In this document: positions 1-5,288 of the stretch, in pieces
Position numbering within the stretch: position 1 is the stretch's first letter
Layout of the letters: each line of letters starts with the position of its first letter
DNA from: an uncultured Clostridia bacterium
Lineage (GTDB): Bacteria > Bacillota > Clostridia > Christensenellales > CAG-314
Reading direction: 5' to 3'
DNA length: 6,118 nucleotides
Assembly (NCBI GenBank): GCA_934177025.1
Contig: CAKPPA010000067.1
Span: forward strand, 1 to 6,118
Program-made: the position numbers and the translations under genes
Notes under the pieces: model-generated
Database searches by the model: none
Seen by the model: only the letters and a program-made list of their open reading frames with translations
Told to the model about the DNA's origin: nothing

Positions 1-1586
1 GTTACGTCCCGTTTCGCATGTTTTTCCAACAAGGTTCGAATTAACTCCGCATTGCTTGCGGTACGCGTTAACACGTTTAAAAACCTTGCCGTTTCCTCCT
101 GCGTGTTGCCGTTGGACAACACTTTGCGGATGCGGGAAGCGCAAATCACTTCCTCCGGACACAACAACAAGTTGTCGTTGCGCGTGCCGGATTTGTACAA
201 GTCGATTGCAGGGAACACACGTTTTTCCGACAGTCGACGATCCAACACGATTTCCATGTTGCCGACGGCTTTCATTTCCTCAAAAATCATGTCGTCCATT
301 TTGCTGCCCGTGTCCACAAGGCAGGTAGCTAGGATGGTAAGGCTGCCGCCTTCCTCAAAGTTTCGTGCCTGTGCAAACAACGCGCGCGCTTTTTCCAACG
401 CAGTGGCTTCCACACCGCCGGAAAGCGTTTTACCCGTGCCGTCCGACACTTTGTTGTACACACGCGCCAAGCGTGTGAGCGAATCGAACAACACGACGAC
501 GTCCTTTTTGTTTTCCGCCAGCCGTTTTGCACGCTCGATGGCAAGTTCCGCCAAGTGAATGTGGTTTGCATTTTTTTTGTCGCAGGACGAGGAGTAAATT
601 TCCGCATCCACCGAACGTTTCATATCCGTAATTTCCTCGGGACGTTCGTCGACCAGCACCACCATGACGTGCGTTTCGGGGTTGTTCGTTCGAATGGCGG
701 TGGCGATTTTTTTCAGTAACGTCGTTTTGCCGGTACGCGGTGCCGCAACGATTAATCCACGTTGCCCTTTGCCTAACGGCGCAACCAAATCGATGGCACG
801 GAGGGAGTAGTCGTTGGAATTTTCCGTTTCCAAACGTAGGCGTTCCCGAGGGAAATCCGCCGTCAGTTTTTCGAAACGCTTCATGCCGCGTAACAACGCC
901 ACTTTTTTGCCGTTGACTTCCTCGATATACACCAGTTTCGGCGAACTGCCTTTGTAACGCACCGCAAAGCCGCTGATGGCATCGCCGGAACACAGGGAGT
1001 ACTGCGAAATCAATTGATCGACGTACACGTCCTCCATGCCGTAGTCGCAGTTTTCCCGCCGCAAAAAGCCGTAGGTTTTTTCACGGTCGCGTTGCATTAC
1101 TTCCAAAATGCCACTGACAAAAATCTTTTCCCGCTCCGAGGTTTGTTCCCGCGGTTCGAAACTCGACGTTTCGCCCGACGTCGGTGCAATCGGTGCGGAT
1201 TCCGTAAAAGTAGTGTTTGGTTTTTCGTCGTCGTCCGAAGAAGGAGCAATGTCGTCCAAAAGTTTTGGGGCCTCACGAAAAAGTTGCGTCGGGAACTGCG
1301 GTTGCACGAATTTGCTGTCCAGTCGATCCAACTGATCCAAGGCGAGTTTCTTTTTGCCGCCCGGTTTTTCCTTTTTTAACTTCGGCTCCATTTCCCCTTT
1401 TGCAATCATCCGCATTTCCTCGATATTTTGTCCCTTTTTTTTCGAGGACGGCGACTGCACGCCCAAAGCCTTTGCCATTGCCCGAACGTCGTCGAATTTA
1501 AATCCGACCCACATTTCGTCGGTAATGAACGGAATTTTTTCCTTCAAAGCCTCCGGCGATAAATTTTTTAACTCTTCGACTCTCAT
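1..1586 (-). CDS. rho: Transcription termination factor Rho (C-terminal end cut by window edge)
   Basis: Rho is the hexameric RNA helicase that loads on nascent RNA and terminates transcription. 528 codons are visible from the ATG at 1586. A SAP-like Rho_N segment spans about residues 30-65. A Lys-rich then Asp/Ser/Thr-rich linker follows (about 66-150). The cold-shock-type RNA-binding domain starts near 153 (VSGILE at 157, GFLR at 173-176). The ATPase core has Walker A with GKT at 286-288 (Lys287), the DERPEE motif at 313-318 (candidate catalytic Glu314), Walker B Asp368, a Q-loop around 383-391, an R-loop DTGSKMD at 425-431, and SGTR with the likely arginine finger Arg469. The NAELIRTLLE stretch near residue 512 aligns with the family's C-terminus, so probably few residues are missing. 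The start is fixed by GGAGG 7 nt upstream. The linker makes it about 100 residues longer than E. coli Rho (419 aa). It has its own distant promoter at 2182-2210. Identification is very secure. Confidence 0.98.
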   Translation of the reverse strand, partial: MRVEELKNLSPEALKEKIPFITDEMWVGFKFDDVRAMAKALGVQSPSSKKKGQNIEEMRMIAKGEMEPKLKKEKPGGKKKLALDQLDRLDSKFVQPQFPTQLFREAPKLLDDIAPSSDDDEKPNTTFTESAPIAPTSGETSSFEPREQTSEREKIFVSGILEVMQRDREKTYGFLRRENCDYGMEDVYVDQLISQYSLCSGDAISGFAVRYKGSSPKLVYIEEVNGKKVALLRGMKRFEKLTADFPRERLRLETENSNDYSLRAIDLVAPLGKGQRGLIVAAPRTGKTTLLKKIATAIRTNNPETHVMVVLVDERPEEITDMKRSVDAEIYSSSCDKKNANHIHLAELAIERAKRLAENKKDVVVLFDSLTRLARVYNKVSDGTGKTLSGGVEATALEKARALFAQARNFEEGGSLTILATCLVDTGSKMDDMIFEEMKAVGNMEIVLDRRLSEKRVFPAIDLYKSGTRNDNLLLCPEEVICASRIRKVLSNGNTQEETARFLNVLTRTASNAELIRTLLEKHAKRDV

Positions 1587-1593
1587 GTTACGA

Positions 1594-1598
1594 CCTCC
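1594..1598 (-). promoter_or_regulatory. Shine-Dalgarno site of rho
   Basis: The minus strand reads GGAGG followed by 7 nt and then the ATG of rho. This fixes the rho start and contrasts with the two other large genes here, which have no such site. Confidence 0.85.
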
Positions 1599-1700
1599 AA
1601 CTAAACACCTTTGTAACGTAATGAAAAAAACTTTTGTAAAAAACTCAAAATTCAAAATCGGTTTCGGATGGGAAAAGGATTGGTTCGAAATTGCTTCTTG

Positions 1701-1723
1701 AAAAAAGGGCGAGCTGTTTCGCC
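1701..1723 (-). terminator. Putative intrinsic terminator/attenuator in the rho leader
   Basis: On the minus strand GGCGA (1723-1719), a 6-nt loop and TCGCC (1712-1708) form a 5-bp GC-rich stem. One C and then six U follow (1706-1701). It sits about 115 nt upstream of the rho start codon. The stem is short, so termination may be partial. A second weaker candidate, GCGAAAACGC followed after a few bases by seven U (1731-1737), lies just upstream of it. Confidence 0.5.
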
Positions 1724-1943
1724 ACTCAACAAAAAAATGCGTTGCGTTTTCGCTCCGAACAATTTCAAAAAATTCGTCCGACAAACCGAGTCGAAAAAGG
1801 AAAACTTTTACGGCTTTGCCGTTAAAAAATGGAAAGAGGTTCGTAGTGCCGCTTTACCTACGGCGTATTGAAAACAGCGTTGCTTGCGCTTGTCCGTTTG
1901 TCACGAACCCTGAAGTCCGAAAGTACGCAAACGGATTTTCATT

Positions 1944-1970
1944 ACGTCGCACTTCGCTGCACGTTTTTTT
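1944..1970 (+). terminator. Rightward (plus-strand) intrinsic terminator-like hairpin inside the rho leader region
   Basis: ACGT (1944-1947), a bulged C, GCA (1949-1951), a 6-nt loop, TGC (1958-1960) and ACGT (1961-1964) give 7 bp with one bulge. T1964 is followed directly by six more T (1965-1970). The U tail is on the plus strand, opposite to rho. No rightward gene ending here is visible, so it may stop antisense transcripts or simply act as a stem in the leader RNA. Confidence 0.4.
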
Positions 1971-2181
1971 AAAAGGAATGTTCGCGCCTTGTTTCGTTGC
2001 GAACGGCTTACGGTTTTTGTTGTCGCTTTCGTACCCACGTGACCGTGTTTCGATGCGTGTGCCTGTCGCCTTCCCTTTTAAAATCGCCGTGCTTTTGCGA
2101 AATCTCTTCGTTTTCGTTAAAAGAAAGGAGTTCTCCTCCTTTTTCCTCGGTAGAGTTTCCTTACCTTAAAAGGATAATTTT

Positions 2182-2210
2182 ATTATAATTTGAATGTTTT
2201 TTTATGTCAA
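2182..2210 (-). promoter_or_regulatory. Consensus sigma-A promoter driving the rho leader
   Basis: On the minus strand -35 is TTGACA (2210-2205), the spacer is exactly 17 nt (A/T-rich), and -10 is TATAAT (2187-2182). Both hexamers match consensus 6/6. The expected start is an A near 2175. No rlmD transcript should reach it, because of the terminator at 2431-2462, so rho should be its own unit. Such strength upstream of a long structured leader fits control after initiation (inference). Confidence 0.85.
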
Positions 2211-2289
2211 TCTTTCTGTAAAAACTAAAATTTGTAAATTTTAAGGAAAAAGGATAAATTTTTAGATTTTCCTTTCCGATTTGCGTATT

Positions 2290-2305
2290 TTTTGCCTTTT
2301 TTCCG
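2290..2305. repeat. Exact 16-bp direct repeat, copy 1
   Basis: TTTTGCCTTTTTTCCG on the plus strand; an identical copy lies exactly 40 bp to the right (2330-2345). Both copies lie 80-135 bp upstream of the rho -35 box. Confidence 0.75.
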
Positions 2306-2329
2306 TTTCGAGCGACGAAAAATTTGCAA

Positions 2330-2345
2330 TTTTGCCTTTTTTCCG
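2330..2345. repeat. Exact 16-bp direct repeat, copy 2
   Basis: Identical to 2290-2305 at a 40-bp offset. The spacing is close to four helical turns, so both copies face the same side of the DNA. The sequence is T-rich, so chance duplication is possible. Confidence 0.75.
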
Positions 2346-2430
2346 AAAAACTTAGCGTTCTTTTGCAAAAAAGCAAAAAACTGCCCTTCATTTTTGAACG
2401 GTTTTTTCAGGATTACTACGCTCGTTCCAA

Positions 2431-2462
2431 ACAAAATGCCGACTGCGGCAAACGCAGTCGGC
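2431..2462 (-). terminator. Intrinsic terminator of rlmD
   Basis: On the minus strand a perfect 10-bp stem GCCGACTGCG/CGCAGTCGGC (2462-2453 with 2447-2438) with a 5-nt loop is followed by ATTTTGT. It begins 9 nt after the rlmD stop codon. This is the clearest terminator in the window. Confidence 0.93.
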
Positions 2463-2471
2463 AACCGTAAT

Positions 2472-3875
2472 TTACTTTCGCTCCAAACACACCAACGTTT
2501 CGACGTGTTTTGTTTGCGGGAACATATCGTAAGGTTGCACGAAAATCGGCTGATACTCCTTCCAATCCTTCAAGTCCTCCGCCAACGAAAACGGATTGCA
2601 GGACAAGTACAAAATCCGCTTCGGACGCATCCGCCGAATGGCATCCAACGTACCGTTGCCGCACCCTTTGCGCGGCGGGTCGACAAACACGGCGACCTCC
2701 TGCGACAAATCCAAATCCGGCAAAATTTCGTTGCAATCGCCGCACAGGCATTCGATTTTTTCCTGCAGGCCGTTTTGCTTTGCCAACCGCTCCGCCTCGG
2801 CAACGGCCTCCTCGGAAATTTCCACGGAAATGACGGACTTGCCTGCTTTGGCGAACAGGAGCGAGGTCAACCCGATGCCGGAAAAAGCATCTACCACCGT
2901 GTCGATTTCCGTACCCATTGCCTCTGCGGCTTTTTTGTACGCCTTTTCCGCAATTTTTTCGTTCACTTGGAAAAAGCTGTTCACACCCAATTCAAATTCC
3001 ACGCCCAAAAGGGAGCCGCGGCATTTTTTTAAGCCGTCGACGTGCGTAAAGTTTTCGCCGTACACCGCGCTCGTTTGCGTGCGGTTTACGTTGAGCCACA
3101 AGCCCGCCTGCCCGAACGTTGTTTTCAGTTCCTTGTACAGCCATTGCAAGCCCATAATTTTGGACTGCGCGCTGACAACCGTAACCAAAATGTTCCCGTT
3201 AAGGTAGCGTGCCGTAATGTAACGCAACGCCCCTGTTTGCGTTTGCGGATCGTAAATCGGAATGCGGAATTTCGAAATATATTTTTTTACCGTCGCAATC
3301 AGTTTTTGCGCCCATGCGTCGTGCAACACGCACGAATTGATGTCCACGACTCTTTTGGAATTTTCCTCAAAAAATCCGACGGCAATTTTGCCCTTGCGGA
3401 AGGAAAACGCCAAATGAATTTTGTTGCGGTAGCGGTACGGATAGTACGGACCTACGCAATCTTCCACGGCGCAACCCAGTAGCACGTCGGCAAGGGCGTT
3501 CCGCACTAAGTCCGTTTTCCATTTCAACTGCTCGGAATACTCCGCAAATTGCAGGTTGCAATTGCCGCAACGGTAAAAATACGGGCAAAGCGGCGTGGTG
3601 CGATGCGGCGACGGCGTTACGACGTTACACAACCGCCCGTACAACACCCCTTCGTTTTCGCTTTCGATTTTGACTTCCACGGTTTCGTTCGGCAACACGT
3701 AATCCGTTAAAATCGGTTGCCCGAGGGCTTTGCCCACCCCGCGGAATTGATTGTCCAACCGCTCGACGGGAAAGGACACAAGTTTGCCCTTGAGTTCCTT
3801 GTCGAAGCGGATAAATTTGGATACTAGTTTTTTGGAATAAGGTTTTCCCTTTTCCTTCGGAATTCTGACTTTCAT
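2472..3875 (-). CDS. rlmD: 23S rRNA (uracil-5-)-methyltransferase, RlmD/RumA (RlmCD) family
   Basis: The 467-aa enzyme should transfer methyl from S-adenosylmethionine to C5 of a 23S rRNA uridine (U1939 for RlmD; Gram-positive RlmCD also does U747). A basic N-terminus and a TRAM-like RNA-binding domain (about 28-85) come first. Three Fe-S cysteines follow in the family spacing (Cys97, Cys103, Cys106), with the probable fourth at Cys182. The C-terminal SAM-methyltransferase domain has FFQVN (301-305), DAFSGIG (329-335), DPPRKGC (399-405), LSCNP with the likely nucleophile Cys426, and HVE with the likely base Glu459. All diagnostic residues are present and the length is normal for the family. 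The ATG at 3875 is the only Met before residue 240, yet it has no Shine-Dalgarno; the extended -10 at 3883-3891 is 7 nt away. Transcription ends at 2431-2462. The family is secure; the exact target (U1939, U747 or both) is not readable from sequence. Confidence 0.95.
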   Translation of the reverse strand: MKVRIPKEKGKPYSKKLVSKFIRFDKELKGKLVSFPVERLDNQFRGVGKALGQPILTDYVLPNETVEVKIESENEGVLYGRLCNVVTPSPHRTTPLCPYFYRCGNCNLQFAEYSEQLKWKTDLVRNALADVLLGCAVEDCVGPYYPYRYRNKIHLAFSFRKGKIAVGFFEENSKRVVDINSCVLHDAWAQKLIATVKKYISKFRIPIYDPQTQTGALRYITARYLNGNILVTVVSAQSKIMGLQWLYKELKTTFGQAGLWLNVNRTQTSAVYGENFTHVDGLKKCRGSLLGVEFELGVNSFFQVNEKIAEKAYKKAAEAMGTEIDTVVDAFSGIGLTSLLFAKAGKSVISVEISEEAVAEAERLAKQNGLQEKIECLCGDCNEILPDLDLSQEVAVFVDPPRKGCGNGTLDAIRRMRPKRILYLSCNPFSLAEDLKDWKEYQPIFVQPYDMFPQTKHVETLVCLERK

Positions 3876-3892
3876 AACTTTTATTGTATCAT
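3865..3892 (+). promoter_or_regulatory. Possible divergent promoter for the small ORF
   Basis: On the plus strand CTGACT (3865-3870, 4/6 to the -35 consensus), a 16-nt spacer and TATCAT (3887-3892, 5/6 to the -10 consensus) would start a rightward transcript near 3899. It overlaps the rlmD -10, so the two would compete. No better rightward promoter is visible before 4048. This is a weak call. Confidence 0.3.
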
Positions 3893-3913
3893 ATTTTCGG
3901 CGAGTTAGGGCAA
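3883..3913 (-). promoter_or_regulatory. Extended -10 promoter of rlmD abutting the start codon
   Basis: The minus strand carries TGATACAAT (3891-3883), an exact extended -10 (TGNTAnAAT class). A weak -35 candidate, TTGCCC (3913-3908), lies at 19-nt spacing. The -10 ends 7 nt before the ATG, so initiation would fall at or next to the start codon. No ribosome binding site is present. Confidence 0.65.
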
Positions 3914-3970
3914 AATTACGGAAAATTCCGAATTCCTTGCATAGAAGGCGAAAAAAAGGAAAAAACTACT

Positions 3971-4018
3971 AATGTAAGGTCGGCTGATGCCGAATTACAT
4001 TCCGATCGGCTCTGCCGA
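3971..4018 (+). promoter_or_regulatory. Two tandem hairpins in the leader of the small ORF
   Basis: Hairpin 1 has outer stem AATGTAA/TTACATT (3971-3977 with 3995-4001) and inner stem TCGGC/GCCGA (3980-3984 with 3989-3993) around a TGAT loop. Hairpin 2 has the same TCGGC/GCCGA stem (4006-4010 with 4014-4018) around TCT, followed by a run of A. Since the inner arms are identical, either left arm could pair with either right arm, so alternative folds are possible. The ribosome binding site of the small ORF begins 13 nt later. A role in its expression is inference. Confidence 0.5.
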
Positions 4019-4031
4019 AAAAAATTTGTTG

Positions 4032-4038
4032 AAGGAGG
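4032..4038 (+). promoter_or_regulatory. Shine-Dalgarno site of the small ORF
   Basis: AAGGAGG with a 9-nt spacer to the ATG at 4048. This near-perfect match to the anti-Shine-Dalgarno is the main support for translation of the 30-codon ORF. Confidence 0.7.
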
Positions 4039-4047
4039 AATCCGCAA

Positions 4048-4140
4048 ATGGCAGCACAAAAACAAAGTGCAGGTAAGGCTTCGAACAGTAAGTCGAAATC
4101 CAAAACGAGTAATTGCAGTAACAAATCTGCATCCAAGTAA
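4048..4140 (+). CDS. Small basic Lys/Ser-rich protein, 30 aa, unknown function
   Basis: The ORF encodes 30 residues, from MAAQKQSAGK to SASK. By hand count it has 9 Ser, 7 Lys, a single Cys (residue 23), and no acidic, aromatic or long hydrophobic residues, so it is strongly basic, probably disordered, and has no membrane segment or signal peptide. It stands alone on the plus strand between two minus-strand genes, behind a strong ribosome binding site and two leader hairpins. A hairpin follows its stop by 6 nt, so the unit looks complete. I recognise no family. The composition would suit binding nucleic acid or another polyanion, but that is a guess. The longer frame across 3884-4201 on the same strand lacks such a start signal and looks spurious. 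Translation is likely but unproven. Confidence 0.55.
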   Translation: MAAQKQSAGKASNSKSKSKTSNCSNKSASK

Positions 4141-4146
4141 GGAAAA

Positions 4147-4170
4147 GGCAGCCCCTGAAAAGAGGCTGTC
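4147..4170. terminator. Hairpin between convergent genes, possible bidirectional terminator
   Basis: GGCAGCC (4147-4153) pairs with GGCTGTC (4164-4170) using one G-U pair on the plus strand (one A-C mismatch on the minus strand), around a short loop. The plus strand has no U run after it. The minus strand has UUUUCCUU directly after the stem. It may therefore end leftward transcripts from the acyltransferase more effectively than the small ORF's mRNA. Confidence 0.5.
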
Positions 4171-4207
4171 TCTACATAAAAAAAGAAATTCCGCACCTTA
4201 AAGCAAT

Positions 4208-4227
4208 TTTTCCCCCTAGGCTAGGCG
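4208..4227. repeat. 20-bp direct repeat, copy 1 (TAGGCTAGGCG motif)
   Basis: TTTTCCCC, then C, then TAGGCTAGGCG. It matches the copy at 4381 in 19 of 20 positions, offset 173 bp. The core CCTAG-G-CTAGG is itself an odd-centred palindrome. Confidence 0.8.
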
Positions 4228-4380
4228 CATCCGCCCCCCTAAGGAGGAACGTAGCCCCCACTCACGCGGATAAGGGAATTTCGAAACTTTTGCACAGCGG
4301 CATTTGAATCTTTCGTTGAAAAAGCCCGAAACATTTACAGCTACTTCGCACACGTAATTTACAGTCCCTCGCCTATTCAC

Positions 4381-4400
4381 TTTTCCCCTTAGGCTAGGCG
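4381..4400. repeat. 20-bp direct repeat, copy 2 (TAGGCTAGGCG motif)
   Basis: TTTTCCCC, then T, then TAGGCTAGGCG. It differs from copy 1 by one transition. The sequence after each copy is C-rich and only loosely similar, so the conserved part is short and sharply bounded. Confidence 0.8.
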
Positions 4401-4470
4401 GAATGCTCCTCCGATAAATAATGATGGGATTGCGATTTAACCGAAAGGCACTCGAAACGTTTTCTTTAAG

Positions 4471-5208
4471 TTAATCCATAAACGGAATCGGCTCGAACTC
4501 CGGCAATTCCGATGCAATGCGATCCAACTCGTCCCGCAAGTACGTGCTGATGCGTTTTTTTTGCGTTACCATAGGTTCGGACGGATCGTAGGCAATCGGC
4601 GTGCCCGTTTGAAACACGTTGAGTTGCGGTGCAACGTACACCGGACAAAACCGCAAAATTTTGCCGGTTTTTTCATAATACAGGCGTGCCACCGACACGA
4701 ACCCCGCATTCAGTTCGTTAATGTAGCGGGAGTATTTTTTTTCGCATTCCGGAAAAATAATAATATTTTTTTGTTCCTCCAGCGTTTGCAAGGTTTTTGT
4801 AAACGTTTTTTTAATGCGAACGTCCCGAAACACCGGAATCGATTCCTGCCCGCGTAACAGCGGCACCAAAATCAATGCGGCAAAAAAACACGTAATTTTT
4901 CGAAAAAACTTAATTTTACCTTTCGGCGGAAAAAAGTTTTCAAAAATGTACTTCGGGCAGGTTTTGTAAAACAACACGCCGGCATCCACCCACGGACGGA
5001 ACGGAAAAGGAAAATCCAATGCCGCAGCCAACGGACTGAACGCCTTGGAATGGTTGGCAATGAAAACAACAGGTTCCTCCACCGTAAGGTCGCCCTTCCA
5101 CTCCACCTTTTTGCGCGCCAACCGCACAAAAGGCTTTACTATGTGATACAGTATTTTCGGATTTTTGACTCGTGCGTAGTCTTTTGTAACAGAATAATAT
5201 TTTTTCAT
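4471..5208 (-). CDS. PlsC-like (LPLAT superfamily) acyltransferase with atypical HX4D motif
   Basis: The 245-aa protein resembles the lysophospholipid/glycerolphosphate acyltransferase fold that moves acyl groups onto lysophosphatidate or related lipids at the inner membrane face. Motif I is NHSKAFSP: His53 is kept, but the Asp expected at His+5 is Ser58. Downstream are IPVFR (124-128, motif II-like), IIIFPE (149-154, motif III-like) followed by Glu/Lys-rich sequence and a GFVSVARL helix (169-176), then PVYVAP (189-194, motif IV-like). A hydrophobic stretch at 105-118 could be a membrane anchor. The motif order and spacing match the superfamily; the lost Asp makes the reaction uncertain, and it may use another acceptor or be inactive. 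The ATG at 5208 is the only Met in the N-terminal part and has no Shine-Dalgarno; an extended -10 lies 12 nt upstream. No terminator is visible directly after the stop. Confidence 0.72.
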   Translation of the reverse strand: MKKYYSVTKDYARVKNPKILYHIVKPFVRLARKKVEWKGDLTVEEPVVFIANHSKAFSPLAAALDFPFPFRPWVDAGVLFYKTCPKYIFENFFPPKGKIKFFRKITCFFAALILVPLLRGQESIPVFRDVRIKKTFTKTLQTLEEQKNIIIFPECEKKYSRYINELNAGFVSVARLYYEKTGKILRFCPVYVAPQLNVFQTGTPIAYDPSEPMVTQKKRISTYLRDELDRIASELPEFEPIPFMD

Positions 5209-5220
5209 AACGTTGCAATT

Positions 5221-5249
5221 ATTGTACCATAGTTTTTGCCCCCAAACAA
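5221..5249 (-). promoter_or_regulatory. Extended -10 promoter of the acyltransferase gene
   Basis: The minus strand has TTGTTT (5249-5244), a 17-nt spacer and TACAAT (5226-5221), with TG one base upstream to give TGGTACAAT. The -10 ends 12 nt before the ATG, so the leader would be about 5 nt, too short for a Shine-Dalgarno. The layout closely copies that of rlmD. Confidence 0.7.
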
Positions 5250-5258
5250 CCGAAAGCG

Positions 5259-5288
5259 AAAGTTTTATCTTCCCCGCAAACGGGTTCT
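5259..5288. repeat. 30-bp imperfect direct repeat, copy 1
   Basis: AAAGTTTTATCTTCCCCG, then CAAACGGGTTCT. It matches 5479-5508 at 26 of 30 positions; all four differences are transitions. CCCG-CAAA-CGGG inside can form a 4-bp hairpin. Confidence 0.75.

Larger units (their letters stand above)
1587..2175 (-). other. Long structured 5' leader of rho (inferred)
   Basis: The consensus promoter at 2182-2210 would start RNA near 2175, giving a leader of about 590 nt before the rho ATG. No minus-strand reading frame of 60 codons or more exists here. I see several inverted repeats: AAAGGAG/CTCCTTT (2124-2130 with 2136-2142), a 6-bp GTTCGC/GCGAAC stem (1980-1985 with 1999-2004), an 8-bp TCCGTTTG/CAAACGGA stem (1893-1900 with 1928-1935), CGTAG/CTACG (1842-1846 with 1858-1862), ACGGC/GCCGT (1810-1814 with 1818-1822), and a U-tailed hairpin at 1701-1723. 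Long leaders with attenuation upstream of rho are known in E. coli and B. subtilis. I recognise no named riboswitch here. The interval could instead hold a separate small RNA ending near 1701. Confidence 0.55.
2211..2430. other. AT-rich intergenic DNA upstream of the rho promoter
   Basis: There is no gene here. Visible structure includes the 16-bp palindrome AAAATTTGTAAATTTT (2227-2242), a TTTTGC/GCAAAA inverted repeat (2361-2366 with 2373-2378), and an exact 16-bp direct repeat annotated separately. The overlapping plus- and minus-strand reading frames here have low-complexity Phe/Lys composition and no family signature. Confidence 0.6.
4171..4470. other. Non-coding interval with duplicated motif, candidate structured RNA
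   Basis: About 300 bases have no plausible gene. They contain a 20-bp motif in two copies (4208-4227, 4381-4400), a GGCG/CGCC hairpin (4224-4227 with 4232-4235), an ATTTACAG direct repeat (4333-4340, 4357-4364), and ATCCGC/GCGGAT arms about 30 nt apart (4229-4234 with 4266-4271). CCTAAGG (4238-4244) is complementary to CCTTAGG (4387-4393), which would enclose about 140 nt. AAGGAGG at 4241-4247 resembles a ribosome binding site but no start codon follows it. I see no clear promoter inside. If leftward transcription runs from the acyltransferase to the 4147-4170 hairpin, this would be its 3' UTR. Confidence 0.45.

Noticed and set aside
1816..2169. 117-codon plus-strand frame in the rho leader region
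   Set aside because: It has no ribosome binding site, runs antisense to a strong leader promoter and across several hairpins, and has no recognisable domain.
2184..2189. TATAAT on the plus strand as a rightward promoter
   Set aside because: ATTATAAT is palindromic, so it appears on both strands. Only the minus strand has a matching -35 at 17 nt; the plus-strand -35 position (TTACCT) is poor and no gene follows.
2292..3032. 246-codon plus-strand frame opposite the end of rlmD
   Set aside because: It is the antisense shadow of a confidently identified methyltransferase and crosses its terminator; low-complexity Phe/Lys start.
3884..4201. 105-codon plus-strand frame overlapping the small ORF in another frame
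   Set aside because: There is no ribosome binding site at its start; it runs through both leader hairpins and the downstream hairpin, whereas the 30-codon frame has a proper start signal.
4241..4250. AAGGAGGAAC as a ribosome binding site of another small ORF
   Set aside because: No ATG, GTG or TTG follows at a usable distance on the plus strand.
4171..4470. Known RNA gene (tRNA, SRP RNA, RNase P RNA, tmRNA) in the acyltransferase 3' region
   Set aside because: None of the hallmark conserved segments of these RNAs is present, for example the GTCAGGTCCGGAAGGAAGC core of SRP RNA or the GAGGAAAGTCC of RNase P RNA.
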